Below, one piece after another: positions 47,814 to 58,595 of a DNA stretch of 64,000 bases. The stretch's first letter is position 1; each line of letters opens with the position of its first letter. The notes under the pieces were generated by a model that saw only the letters and a program-made list of their open reading frames with translations, had not been told where the DNA came from and did no database searches. Origin of the DNA: Timema cristinae (taxonomy: Eukaryota > Arthropoda > Insecta > Phasmatodea > Timematidae); assembly GCA_039000515.1 (NCBI GenBank), contig JBCFYV010000012.1:1580005-1644004 (forward strand), read 5' to 3'. The position numbers were made by a program, and so were the translations under genes.

Positions 47814-47900
47814 AAACTTCACACCCCCACTTTGACATGGAGAGCTCGTGGAGGGACAGGCAGACAACATGATGTCTTGATGGAGCTACAACTAAACAAG
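47814..47900 (+). CDS. ATG2: ATG2, exon 5 of 5 seen
   Basis: 87 bp, 29 codons, in phase 0 on both sides. It reads LTWRARGGTGRQHDVLMELQ then LNK up to a GTACAT donor. GGxGRxHDVLMELQLxK is a strongly conserved ATG2 block just after the CAD region. The acceptor is CAG at 47,811-47,813; an alternative at 47,788 would break the phase. The next block of the family (starting VRFQHE-like) is not found in the remaining 16 kb, so the following exon is outside the window or displaced by the repeats downstream. Confidence 0.87.
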
Positions 47901-48399
47901 GTACATGTCTATTGTCTCATGCACAAACACACCAAATTAGATTGTCAAGTTTTAAATCTTTCCTCTTCTTTGGTATAAATCACCTTTAGAGCATAACTGT
48001 AGATATGAAGTTTCCTCAAAAATTCTGTATATAAGCTGTATAAACTCTTGAAACTAATATTTCTTTATATTAATACTGCATGCTACTGTAAATTAATTGT
48101 TAGTGAAGGAAGCCAACCTGAAAGGATAGTTAGGTTAGGTCAAGATAGGAACAAACACACTTCTCCCTTCATTTCTTCAAACACTTTTACACTTACCACT
48201 TCTTTAAAACTTCCACAGTAGCACATTGTTTTGAATTTTCAGAAATATTACTTTTCATTAATGTCTCTTCATATTGTTATCACTCGCTTGCGTCTTCGGG
48301 GGTAACTGGTTAATGTGTTTGGACATGTGTGGGTAGGGTAGGTAAAAGGTCAGCAAGAGTGTCCGGAAATGTTAGTGGTGGTGGAACAGAAGGATGTCC
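47901..48399. other. Presumed ATG2 intron, no gene seen
   Basis: Contains a stretch at 48,160-48,260 similar to 12,715-12,835 (cacttctttaaaacttcc and following), a low-copy repeat. Nothing else is supported. Confidence 0.5.
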
Positions 48400-49545
48400 T
48401 GGCAACATGAGTCACGGTGGGGAGGTAGGGTGATTGTCCCAGCAACATGAGTCGTATGAGAGGTAGGGTGATTGTCCAGCAACGTGAGTCGTATTGAGAG
48501 GTAGGGTGATTGTCCCAGCAATGTGAGTTGTATTGAGAGGTAGGGTGGTTGTCCCAGCAACGTGAGTCGTATTGAGAGGTAGGGTGATTGTCCCAGCAAT
48601 GTGAGTCGTATTGAGAGGCAGGGTGATTGTCCAGCAATGTGAGTCGTATTGAGAGGTAGGGTGATTGTCCCAGCAATGTGAGTTGTATTGAGAGGTAGGG
48701 TGATTGTCCAGCAATGTGAGTCGTATTGAGAGGTAGGGTGATTGTCCCAGCAATGTGAGTCGTATTGAGAGGTAGGGTGATTGTCCCAGCAATGTGAGTC
48801 GTATGAGAGGTAGGGTGATTGTCCCAGCAATGTGAGTCGTATTGAGAGGTAGGGTGATTGTCCCAGCAATGTGAGTCGTATTGAGAGGTAGGGTGATTGT
48901 CCCAGCAATGTGGTCGTATGAGAGGTAGGGTGATTGTCCCAGCAATGTGAGTCGTATTGAGAGGTAGGGTGATTGTCCCAGCAATGTGAGTCGTATTGAG
49001 AGTAGGTGATTGACCCAGCAACGTGAGTCGTATTGAGAGGTAGGGTGATTGTCCAGCAAGTGAGTCGTATTGAGAGGTAGGGTGATTGTCCCAGCAACGT
49101 GAGTCGTATTGAGAGGTAGGGTGATTGTCCCAGCAATGTGAGTCGTATTGAGAGGTAGGGTGATTGTCCAGCAATGTGAGTCGTATTGAGAGGTAGGGTG
49201 ATTGTCCAGCAATGTGAGTCGTATTGAGAGGTAGGGTGATTGTCCAGCAATGTGAGTCGTATTGAGAGGTAGGGTGATTGTCCCAGCAATGTGAGTCGTA
49301 TTGAGAGGTAAGGTGATTGTCCCAGCAATGTGAGTCGTATTGAGAGGTAGGGTGATTGTCCCAGCAATGTGAGTCATATTGAGAGGTAAGGTGATTGTCC
49401 CAGCAACGTGAGTCGTATTGAGAGGTAAGATGATTGTCCAGGCAACATGATTCGCGGTGAAAGGTAGGGTGATTTTGTCTCGGCAGCGTGACTCGCAGTA
49501 AAAGGTAGGGTGATTTTGTCCCGGCAACGTTTGTCACGGTGGGAG
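48400..49545 (+). repeat. 39-bp minisatellite, about 28 units
   Basis: The unit is tgagtcgtattgagaggt followed by agggtgattgtcccagcaatg. Units vary between 38 bp (one C less in tccagc) and 39 bp, with a few shorter ones. Changes such as aatg/aacg and gtattg/gtatg are scattered. Units at both edges are more diverged (cggtg in place of gtattg). Because 39 is a multiple of three and the unit lacks stops on the - strand in all frames, long open frames appear in all three - frames; these are not genes. Confidence 0.95.
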
Positions 49546-49924
49546 GTAGGGTAACGATGGGTAGGGAGAGGGTTAAAACAATATTGCTCCTTTGTAACAT
49601 AAGACAATTTAATAGCTCTTTGAAATAGGTGGCACAACCGGGTTGGGTAGCCATTCTCCGACTGCGCTATGAGTCACAGTCACAGTCGAATGGCATGCTC
49701 TGATGCTCCCTGAAGGGGAGCACGAGATCAAGTTACAACACGTACCGACCAATTGGTCACACCGTGTGGTTCGCAAATAAAAAGAGGGTTGTCGTGTTTT
49801 GCGAAGTTCTGGAACAGAGAAACAGAGAAAACATATTATTAGTAATAGTGGAGGGAAAGAGTATTTGGGAAACCGAATAAGGGTTTTTAGAGTTACGTGC
49901 AGAGACACTACTCTATGGGGGGCT
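49546..49924. other. Spacer between minisatellite and Jockey-like LINE
   Basis: No open frame or RNA gene is supported. On the - strand it would be the position of the LINE 3' untranslated region; no poly-A tail is visible. Confidence 0.4.
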
Positions 49925-50348
49925 GGGTGAGAGCCTCCCAAACCACGGTTTCACATCTCGCTTATCCGAGCAGGGCTTTGGGATGTTAATGGCACCCACT
50001 AGTGTCGATGACGTAGTTCCCAAGCCCCTGGATAAGAGGATTGGTGGCACTGGGAAGTCTGGCGTAGAAGGACAGCGCCAGTCCCTGGAAGTGGTCCTTG
50101 ATGGTAGGCATATCCTGGTCGCGATGCAGAGTTTCATTCCGGACATACCAAGGTGCGCCCACAATGTTCCTCAGAGACACGCTCTAGAATGCCTGCTTCC
50201 TCATATATGTGTCCACCAGTTGGCCCCAAGGGGACACGCATAGTCAAGGATCGGTCTGAGCAGCTGCTTGTACAGCGTCAGACTGTTCCTTGTTGACAGG
50301 GCGCTAGCCTGTTAAGCAGTGGGCCTAGGCCTAGGCCTTTGCCTCACC
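49925..50348 (-). pseudogene. Jockey ORF2, C-terminal end
   Basis: Just inside the hAT target site the - strand reads LTLYKQLLRPILDYACPLGA with the first part of the C-terminal region, then APWYVRNETLHRDQDMPTIK and ALSFYARLPS, ending GNYVIDTSGCH. The RPxxxYxCP and APWYVRNxxLHxDL blocks are typical of the Jockey C-terminus. A stop interrupts it near 50,210. Confidence 0.85.
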
Positions 50349-50353
50349 TTGTT

Positions 50354-53300
50354 CAGGGTGTCTACTGGGTCACGAAAAAGATCACGAATTGAAAAAAAAG
50401 GTCAGAAAGTCACGAAAAAGTCACGAATTTTTAATATTTTGGTCATAAAGTCACGAAAATATTTTTAGTTTGAATTTCCCGCACATCGTAACAACGCGAA
50501 CGCTTCAAAGATAGCGCTATCCACCACATGTAATGGCACGCGCCAGCCGGATTGGAAGTTGCCTAATTGTTTTGTCTGTGATTCCAATGACAAGGTTAAT
50601 GTTCGCCATCTTGTTTTAAATATTAATGTGGTGTACTACTTGTTTGTGGGGTGTGGGAGTGCATTATGCCTTGTGTGTGTCTACAAATAATGGTTTTTTG
50701 AGTGGATGAATTGGAATTCAGGTTTTGTAGACGATAGACATTTTCTACACAAACCGTGCGTTCTTCTGTGTTGTGGATCTGGATCAAGTTGTCGGTGGCA
50801 ATTATCAATTTTTTACGCTTTCAGTGATCCGACTGCTATTTGAAGGCGGTGTAAAATGTATATTATAATTTCAAATTAACGTTGGCATCAAATAGCAATC
50901 GTTTTCGCAGATAAATATGGCGTATTTTTTTATAAAATAATACTATTATTGTTAATATTTAATCCTTGACGTAACTTAATTCAGTTAATTTTAAAGACCA
51001 TTCATTCGAAACAGTTGAAATTTACAATTTTTAAATGATCTTCGTTGTCTTACGGGTACATTAAATATTAGGCCTAAATTATTTTTTAAATCGTGTGTTG
51101 CGAAAAAAATCGATAATTTTTTTGGGGGGGCATTCAAAGATTTTATGTGTGAAGTTTAGGCTAATCTGTTAAAAGATGCCGGTAAATGTTCGTTCAAAGA
51201 GTTTTGGCTGACTGTTGAAGAAAATAAATACTCAAAGTGGTTGGCCCTGTTGAAGATGACCAGTATAAGGCTTATTGTACATTTTGTAAATCGAAATTTG
51301 ATATAAGCCACAGTGGGTTGAATGGAGGGAAAATTCATGGAAAAGGTAAGAAGCATTTGGAACTAACCTCTGCCCTACTCCAAGGTAAGCAAAAAACGCT
51401 CATCTTTATATCTTCTGAAAAAGTTGGATGTAAACAGAAAGAACTGGCAAAAGAATTATTACCTTCCACAAGTAGGCCTACTTCTGAAAATGATGTATAC
51501 TTGGTTGCATCTTGTCTACATTAGTTGTTTCATCTTCCTCATCTTTTGGAGGCCCTTTAAGTACATTTTGTTTAAATGATGATGATACCTTGAAGGCAGA
51601 AATTCTGTGGTCCATGAATAAGGTTATGACTCATACTTCTGACAGAGGTTCTGTATTTCCAGTGATCTTTTCTCAATCATATTTCCTGACAGTGTAATAG
51701 CACAGAAGTTCAAAATGCAAAAAGACAAACTTGGCTATTTGACAACCTTTGGTCTTGGCCCCTTCTTCCAAGAAAAACTCTCGCGGAGTTAAAGAACTGC
51801 ATTTTTTGCAGTTTCACTTGACGAAAGTCTCAATAGAATTGCCCAAAAAGGACAAATGAAAATCATTGTCTGTTATTGGAACTCAAGTTTAAATGTGGTT
51901 TCAACCCGATACTTGAACTCTGTGTTTTTAGGGCATTCTACTGCAGCTGACCTCCTTGATTCCTTTACGTCAGGTATGTCTTAATTAGGACTGCCTTTAA
52001 GAATGTTCTACAAATTGCTGTTGATGGACCTAATGTAAATTTAAAATTCCTTAAGGATTTCATTCAAATGATGGGAAAAAATTTAGATAACCCTGAAGAC
52101 AAGAAACCTATTGATGTTGGCACATGCTCTCTTCATACAGTTCATGGGGCTTATAAGACAGCTCATAATAAATGTGAATGGCAAGTTCATAATTTTCTGC
52201 GTTCGTTGTATTATCTGTTTAAAGATTTTCCATCTCGAAGATCTGATTACATCCTCTCAAGTGGATCAGACCTCTTTCCACTTAAAATGTGTTCCATCAG
52301 ATGGGTGGAAAACTCAAAAGTAATTGAAAGAGCCTTGAAAATGATTCCGCATTTAAAGAAATATGTGGCTTTTGTGTGTTCCAAACCACCTGAAACAAAT
52401 AATTTCGATGTTGTACGAGACTTCCTAAAAGATAACCTTCTTGAAGCAAAACTCTTTTTCTTACAGTCAGTAGTAGAAGTGGAACCATATCTTAAAATAT
52501 TTCAAAATGACAATCCAATGTTGCCCTTTGTACATGCCGAACTTTATTCGATGGTCACGTAGCATTGCTGCTCGCTTTCTTAAGCAAGGTTATAAGAAAT
52601 GTGAAAAACTCAGACAGCTCTTGGCAATTGATGTCAAAAATGAAAATCTATTGAGCTTTTCGGACGTAGACATAGGCTTTGGTGGAAGAAATTTAGTAAA
52701 AATGTGAAATAACTTGATGTACAGCTCTTTAGAAAAGATTGCAGACACTTCTTAGTGGAAATGTTTCAAAAACTGACTGGTCCTAGGTCTCCATTACGAA
52801 AGTGCATGGTGAAAGGTGCTTAATGCCTTTCACCAGCAGTAATTACTAGTGGCACTCTAAGAGTACAACGGGTTACATGGCACTCGAACAACTCACTTCA
52901 AACAACCATATTGCATACATTGAAGCTGAACATATAAGAAAAAACTACCTTGAAATCTGTGAGCAGTCTTCTGTTCAAGAAGAGCTGAAGACATTTGATT
53001 TCAATGAAACCAGACTAGATTCTTTTCTCTTCAACATCTTCATTAATGCAAAAGCTTGCAAGGCATTGCTGTCATTTTGCACAATGATATTTACAATGTT
53101 CCATGGAAACAGTGCTGTTGAAAGAGGTTTTTCAGTAAACAAGGAATGTTTGGTTGAAAATATGAAAGAGCGTTCTCTAATCTCCCAACGCAGCATATAT
53201 TCAATGGTTCAATCGGTAGGTGGCATAAAGAATGTGGAGTTTACAAGTGGGATGCTGCATGCAGCTAGGCGAGCAAGTTCCTAAAGGAGGGATAGCAATT

Positions 53301-53802
53301 GAAGAAATGAAGAAGAAAGAAAGTGAAGAACAACAGATCAAAAACAACATTGGAAACTGTAAATAACTCGAGGCAAAGAAAAGAAAACTTCTCCAACAGA
53401 CTGAGAAGAGGTTCAGCTCTTCAAACTGAAATAGACTTGGAGAAGAAACGACTGAGGCAGATGTAAATCCTGTATGCTGTGATTTTGTGTATAAACTAAA
53501 TATTAGTGACAAATTTGAACAATATTAGATTTTTATGTTTGTTGAGACTTCAGCTTCTGTGAGATTCAAACATCATTAATCACAAGTAAATTTTCTTATT
53601 GGTATGGCTATAGTAATAGTTATTACTTGTGTTTGTTATTGCAATATCTAGGCCCGATGTACAATATAATGTTCGACCGTTTACCGAAGGATTTTTTTTT
53701 TTTTTTTGCACAGCGTCTATACGCCCCCGAAGAAATTTTGTGGTCAAAAAAGGTCACCAAAAATTCACGAATTTTTGTTCCTCCAATTGAGTAGACACCC
53801 TG
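50354..53802 (+). mobile_element. hAT transposon, 3.45 kb, inserted in the Jockey ORF2
   Basis: The ends are perfect 13-bp inverted repeats CAGGGTGTCTACT and AGTAGACACCCTG. Direct repeats TTGTT flank it (50,349-50,353 and 53,803-53,807), i.e. a 5-bp duplication rather than the usual 8 bp. Subterminal tcacgaa/ttcacgaatt motifs occur at both ends. Removing the element rejoins the Jockey reverse transcriptase coding strand. The interior has a broken hAT transposase on the + strand. Confidence 0.9.
51170..53284 (+). pseudogene. hAT transposase with BED-like zinc finger and C-terminal dimerisation region
   Basis: Fragments over two or three frames: KCSFKEFWLTV and EDDQYKAYCTFCKSKFDISH with a C-X2-C ... 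H-X-K-X-X-H pattern (BED-like finger) at 51,180-51,360; RDSxF-type middle with AVSLDESL near 51,810 (catalytic Asp region); FIQMMGKNLDNP then LGTCSLHT-like GTCSLHTVHGAYK near 52,120; RWVENSKVIERAL near 52,300; and FTMFHGNSAVERGFSVNKEC near 53,090-53,150, the hAT C-terminal dimerisation motif. At least four frame changes make it inactive. It would act in the nucleus to cut and move the element. Confidence 0.82.
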
Positions 53803-53807
53803 TTGTT

Positions 53808-55430
53808 GAGTCTCTCGATACAGTGTCATCTCCAGGTCAGTTTTGTGTCCAGCGTAAGTCCCAGGTACTTAACACTGTCCGCCCATCTGATTGTTCTCCG
53901 AACAGCTGGAGTGGGGCTGGCCTGTAGTACTTTCTTTTCCATGTGAAGAGCATTGCGGTGCTCTTCTCCACGTTAATACTTGTTCTCCAGGTTGTCAGCC
54001 ACCCCTCCAACTGCGTCAGGTGCGTCTGGAGTCGCCTCTCCACCAGCTGCCCTCGCCACGACTCCGCTACTAGAGCCGTGTCGTCCGCATACAGAGCCAA
54101 CTCGGTGCCTGGGGATTTTGGAATGTCGTTCACATAGAGACTGAAGAGCAGCGGGCCCACCATGGAACCCTGCGGCACTCCAGCCCGGATGCTTCTGACT
54201 TGGGAGGTGGCGTTCCCAAAGGTAGTGGAAAAGGTGCGATGGGAAAGATAAGATTGAACAACCTTAACTAGGTAGAAGGGCAGGTTCAAGGGAGAAAGAC
54301 CTTGGGCCAAACACGGTCGAAGGCCTTTGCCACGTCAAGAAAGACAGCACCAGTCAGCCTGTTGATGTTGAAGTTCCTCGTAACCTGTTCCACGAGCCGG
54401 ACAAGTTGATGAGACGTAGCGTGTCCCGCCCGAAAGCCGAACTGCTCGTCCACCAAGATGCCCCCCATCGCGAAATGTCGGGTCAGTCTCGTCATTATAG
54501 TCTCTCGAACAACTTGCCAGACAGTCGAGCAAGCTGATCGGTCGGTAGGACGAAGCTAGGGCCGGGTCCTTACCCGGTTTATGAAAGCAAGGACTTGGCA
54601 TTTCTTCCAGAGCTCGGGGAAGTGACTCAGGAACAGTGACCGTTGAATAACTCCACAAGGAAGTTAATCGCCTCCAAGGGCAGCTTTTGAGGACCGCGTT
54701 ACTGATACCGTCGGATCCGGGGTCCTTGTTTTGTCTTAGAGCGGCTATCGCCTGGACATTTCTGTACCTCCGTGGGTTCGGTTCATCCAAGGGTCTGTAC
54801 GAGACCGCGCTGATGACTGCGCCACTGCGCAACGTGCACCGGGTCTGACGGGTTGTCAGTCGGTACAAATTGCGCCTCTAAGTGCTCAGCGAGAGCATCG
54901 GCCTTCTCCTGGTCGGAGTTGGCCACCCCGTTGCGACCACAATAGGCGGCCTTGGTGCGGGGACCCGCATCAAGATTCCTCGTCATCCACCACAGGGACC
55001 TGTCCTGCACGCACAGGCTATCAATCTTGTCCTCCCAGACATTATTCCGGTATTCTCGGACCATCTCCCGAACCGCATGGACTTTGCGGCTCCAGTTGGC
55101 CTTGTCTACCGGGTCCCTCGAGATTTGCCAAGCCTTCCTCAGCCGATTTTTCTCCCGGACGTACCTGAGGATAGAATCGGGCAAAGAAGCATGTGGCGCC
55201 CTCTTAGGAAGTTTCGAGCAACCCTTTGATGGCGGAAGTTATGAACTCTGCACTGCGATTGATTTCTGCTACTGTTCAAAAGGTAGGGTCGGGTCCCAAC
55301 CTCTCTCTCAACACATTCCTAAACCTGTCCCATTCAGTGCGGCTTAGGTCGGGTTTTTCGGAGGGGTGTATAAAGGACACCACGCGTCCCAGGTTCACAA
55401 TAACAGGGTTGTGATCAGAGTCTAACTCAG
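53808..55430 (-). pseudogene. Jockey ORF2, reverse transcriptase N-terminal and catalytic part
   Basis: From 55,184 down: an RxxKxRLRKxW-like linker (YVREKNRLRKAWQ), then KDPGSDGISNAVLKS near 54,710, SYRPISLLDCL near 54,540, EQFGFRAGHATSHQLVRL near 54,450, GAVFLDVAKAFDRVW near 54,340, RAGVPQGSMVGPLLFSLYVN near 54,180 and ALYADDTALVAES near 54,085 with an intact YADD site. At least three frameshifts. The coding strand is cut by the hAT element at 53,807. Confidence 0.88.
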
Positions 55431-56083
55431 CTAGAGACTTTAAACACTAACCACCTTCTGATTCTTCTGGAGACAACGAAGTCTAGGACGTCCGGGAAAC
55501 CAATGGCATTGAGAGGGAAGTGGGTCGGGGTGGGAGGGCTAGAAGCCACCAGACCATGTAAATCTATGATGTGGCGGAGAAATCTGCCACGAGTGCACAT
55601 AATCCTAGAGCCCCATGAAGGGTACTTAGCGTTGAAGTCACCACCGATTAAAACAGGCATGTTACCTCGAAGCAGCACCTCCATGTCAGCCCCCGTAGTC
55701 TGGTCAAACCGGCGGTAGGGAGGGAAGTAGATGGTGATGAGATGCACTGGGCCGGTCGAGGTCACCAGTTGGATAGCCGTTGCTTCCATGTGTTGGAGGG
55801 GAGGAAGTGAGATGACGTGATGGTCAAGGCCCCTCTGGACCAGGACCACTGTCCCACCCCTTCCCACATCCCCCGCTCGGTCACTACGATGGCAGATAAA
55901 CTCTGCTAACGAGAACCTCATTCCGAAGCGCAAGTGGGTTTCTTCCAACAGCATTATATCGACACGATGCTTTGCCAGGAAACTTTCAATTTCAGCCTTC
56001 TTCCTCGCGACTCCATTTGCGTTCTAGAGTGCGACTGTGAGCGCCTTCAGCACTGGTGGTCCTCTATTCGGGTGTGCAGCCAT
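55427..56083 (-). pseudogene. Jockey ORF2, endonuclease
   Basis: Probable start Met at 56,083 (MAAHPNRGPPVLKALTVAL), with a TAG in place of Trp before NANG. Then DIMLLEETHL with the catalytic Glu, RGGTVVLVQRGLDHH, TIYFPPYRR, VLIGGDFNAKYPSWGSR with the DFNA site, and FPDVLDFVVSR. The end of the domain (SDHNP region) lies just below 55,427 after a frame change: the + strand there reads gttgtgatcagagtc, complement of a SDHN codon series. Confidence 0.87.
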
Positions 56084-56224
56084 TAGAAACCAGGTAAAGG
56101 ATGATGTGCTCCATGACCAGATGGCCACGGTTACTGGTGACAAGGGTATGAGTTGGGAGTGGTAGGAAAGAAGTAGGGGTCGAGGTGAGGGTTGCGGGAG
56201 TGAAGAGGGAGGAGCCTACCATCT

Positions 56225-56545
56225 GGGAAAATGTGGTTTTACTCAAAATATGAAGTATAATAATCATTAAAACAGTGAATAATAATGTTGTTCAAACTGT
56301 AGTTTTTTTATTAGTTGTGTAATATGTTTTATAATTCCTAGTAAATGATGTTAATATACGAATTTAAATAAAAATGTGTATTCAAATTTTTAAACTTATT
56401 ATTATTCATAAAAAGGATTAATAGGAAAATGAGGGCGGAGTTGGGGGAGTTGGAAGGATGTGACATACTTTTTAGTCGGGAATTTTAGGAAATGATCAGG
56501 GGAAAAAGTCTGGAATTTCATTGGTCAATTTAAGTAGACACCATG
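56225..56545. mobile_element. Possible remnant of a related non-autonomous hAT element
   Basis: AT-rich block inside the GC-rich Jockey element between ORF1 and ORF2. Its right end aagtagacaccatg resembles the hAT end AGTAGACACCCTG at 53,790-53,802, and aaaaagtctggaattt before it recalls the subterminal aaaaagtcacgaattt of that element. No matching left end was identified. Confidence 0.45.
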
Positions 56546-57801
56546 GGAGTGGTCTTGAGCGGGCCCTTGACCAAAAGGGAAGAACCGGATGCCACCGGTT
56601 CAGGTAGGGTGGTTTTGGCATGTTCCTTGGCCTTATGTGGAGGGGTTGGTCTCCCTGACAGGACACTGTCGAAAGATTGTACCAGTGGCTTTGGTGTTGG
56701 AGCTGGAGTCACTGTCGCCCTCCGTCCCGCAACGTGCCCAGAGGGCTTCTGGCCTTCGCTTAGCCCATCCGTCCTCCCTTCTTGAGGCTTGGAGATACGC
56801 ACATTCCCTGCCGCCCGCAAGGACCTGTACGTGGGACAGCCCCACCATGCTGAGGAATGAGCTCCTGAGCAGTGCAGGCACTTCGGGGGAGATCATCTCT
56901 CCTCCAGGCACCCGCCCCTCTCGTGGTCACCACCACAGAACCCACACCTAGGGTTATCGCGGCAATCCCTCCGCACATGACCAAACCGGAAACAGTTCTT
57001 GCACTGAACCGGGCCGCCTGGAGACTTGTACTTCTCCACCCTGACGCGGAGCCCGCACAGTACTGATATGGAGTACAGCCTTGCGGTGCGCTCCCCGGGC
57101 GTCAGAGGGACAACGAAGTTTAGCAACCGCTGCCTTCCTCCAGTCTTCTGATCCCGCTTCCATTGGGAGAGCATCTGTGTGATGGATTTCACGGGGAAGC
57201 CCATCTCCAATAGCTCCTCCTGGATGTCGTCAGGGTTTGTCCGTGTCAGGAGTCCCTTCACCACGACCCTGACCAGTCGCTCCCGTCCCAGCTCGTAGGG
57301 TCAATGCTGGATCCCCAAGCTCGGCAAGAACTTCTGGAGGGCGCGGTAATCTTCCTCCGACCCGCACTGGAGGTGCACTCGGTCCCCCGGCTGCCTGACC
57401 GCCTCCACAGGCTCTCGAACCTTGGACCGGATGGCCCTCACCACCTTGGAGTAATCCTCTACATCTCACAATATGATGGGAGGGATCTTCCCCTTCGCTT
57501 TGCCAGCCGGCCCAGAGCCACTAGTACCAGGCTGGGGTTAGGCACGGCTTGCGTTGTTACCCGCAGGTTTCCGCCGCTTCCCACCTTTACCCAGCGCTGG
57601 CGCACCCTGGCCCGAGCCACCGCTGGCCTCGCTCTCATCACCAGAGCTGCCGCCTAAATGGTTAGGGTTGCCCCCCAGCAGCTTTCTGGTGTTGTCGGCC
57701 TTCCCCCTTCGGTGGAGTCTCAGGTCTGAAATCCTTCAGACTCATCATCGGACCCCTGGCTCGACTCATCATGCATCAACAGGAGGTCTGGTCCTGAAGA
57801 C
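56546..57801 (-). pseudogene. Jockey ORF1 (gag-like nucleic-acid-binding protein)
   Basis: The - strand reads, from 57,790: a Ser/Gly/Pro-rich start, GKIPPIIL and YSKVVRAIRSKV, then VKGLLTRTNPDDIQEELLEM, a FVVPLTPGERTARLYSISVL block and LRVRVEKYKSP, then two zinc knuckles: CKNCFRFGHVRRDC (CX2CX4HX4C) and CGFCGGDHERGGC (CX2CX3HX4C). This is the PRE-C2HC plus knuckle layout of Jockey ORF1, which coats the element RNA. A frameshift near 57,260 and stops near 57,470 break it. After the knuckles the frame changes and continues Lys/Arg-rich to about 56,550. Confidence 0.87.
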
Positions 57802-58595
57802 ATTTATTTATTTATTTATTTATTCAGTGTTTACAGGCCCGGTATCTTACAATCTTTAAATCCGGGCCGTTTTTCCACACAACTTTTACTTAATTTACAC
57901 AATTTTAATATGAATTTCCTTTTTAACATTACAACACATATTTTGGCTCTTAACTTAAATGAAATTCAACTACCCTTAGCTCAATTTGATCCGCCCCCGG
58001 TACCCTCCCCCGCTAGGCCCTTCACAATGCCCGGGATTTCATTCCCGAGTCCGCCAAGCGCTCAGCAGAGGTGGGCATCCCCATAATAACCACCTGGGGA
58101 GGCGCCCTATCAGAGTTGGTGCCCCGCCTACTTTCTACCCTTGGCAGCTGAATTTCCTAATCTACCTCCTATCTAGTTCCCCCGTCCCTAATTATCTATA
58201 TTAACTACTAACTAAGCTAAGCTAAATTACTAAACTATTCTATTCCCATTACTGCCGAGGAACACCATCACCCAGAGGGCTGCAGGGCAGCCGCCTTTCT
58301 CCATCTTGACTCTGAGGGCCCATCAACCATAACCCACCTCTCTTGTTTCCAAGGTGGTGGGTCATACGGTGCAGGGAACCCCTCAGAGTTCATAATCATT
58401 CCACTAACTTTTGTTCATACGACTGGAAAACTGTCTTCTGGATCTCAAGGGCATCCCCCGTGTTCCTTCAGACACTCAGTCGTACTGGAATCCAGTTCCC
58501 TAGGGCTCGCGCTTGCTCCTCCCAGCACATACACATTTTTTTTTCCCCCGCAAGGATTGTTACAAGCTTATCCCCTTTTAACAATCCTTTTTTCC
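57802..58595 (-). other. R1-like LINE 3' untranslated region and (TAAA)n tail
   Basis: After the last coding block the - strand has about 790 bp without an open frame of note, ending in five or six TAAA units. The tail is a usual feature of LINE 3' ends and sets the edge of this insertion. Confidence 0.6.

Larger units (their letters stand above)
49925..57801 (-). mobile_element. Jockey-clade LINE, interrupted by a hAT transposon and truncated
   Basis: The - strand holds ORF1 with zinc knuckles (56,890-57,800), ORF2 endonuclease (to 56,083), reverse transcriptase (53,808-55,430) and, past a hAT insertion, the RT C-terminal part (49,925-50,348). ORF order and motifs are those of Jockey elements. 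Stops and frameshifts break both ORFs. At 57,801 it meets the 3' tail of an R1-like LINE, so its 5' end is lost or lies beyond the window. Confidence 0.88.

Noticed and set aside
48400..49545. CRISPR-like array
   Set aside because: Units are tandem without unique spacers, in a eukaryotic context; it is a minisatellite.
48350..49654. Open frames of 434, 371 and 331 codons on the - strand
   Set aside because: They are the three frames of one minisatellite unit; codon content is just the repeat (LPLNTTHIAG and its shifted forms).
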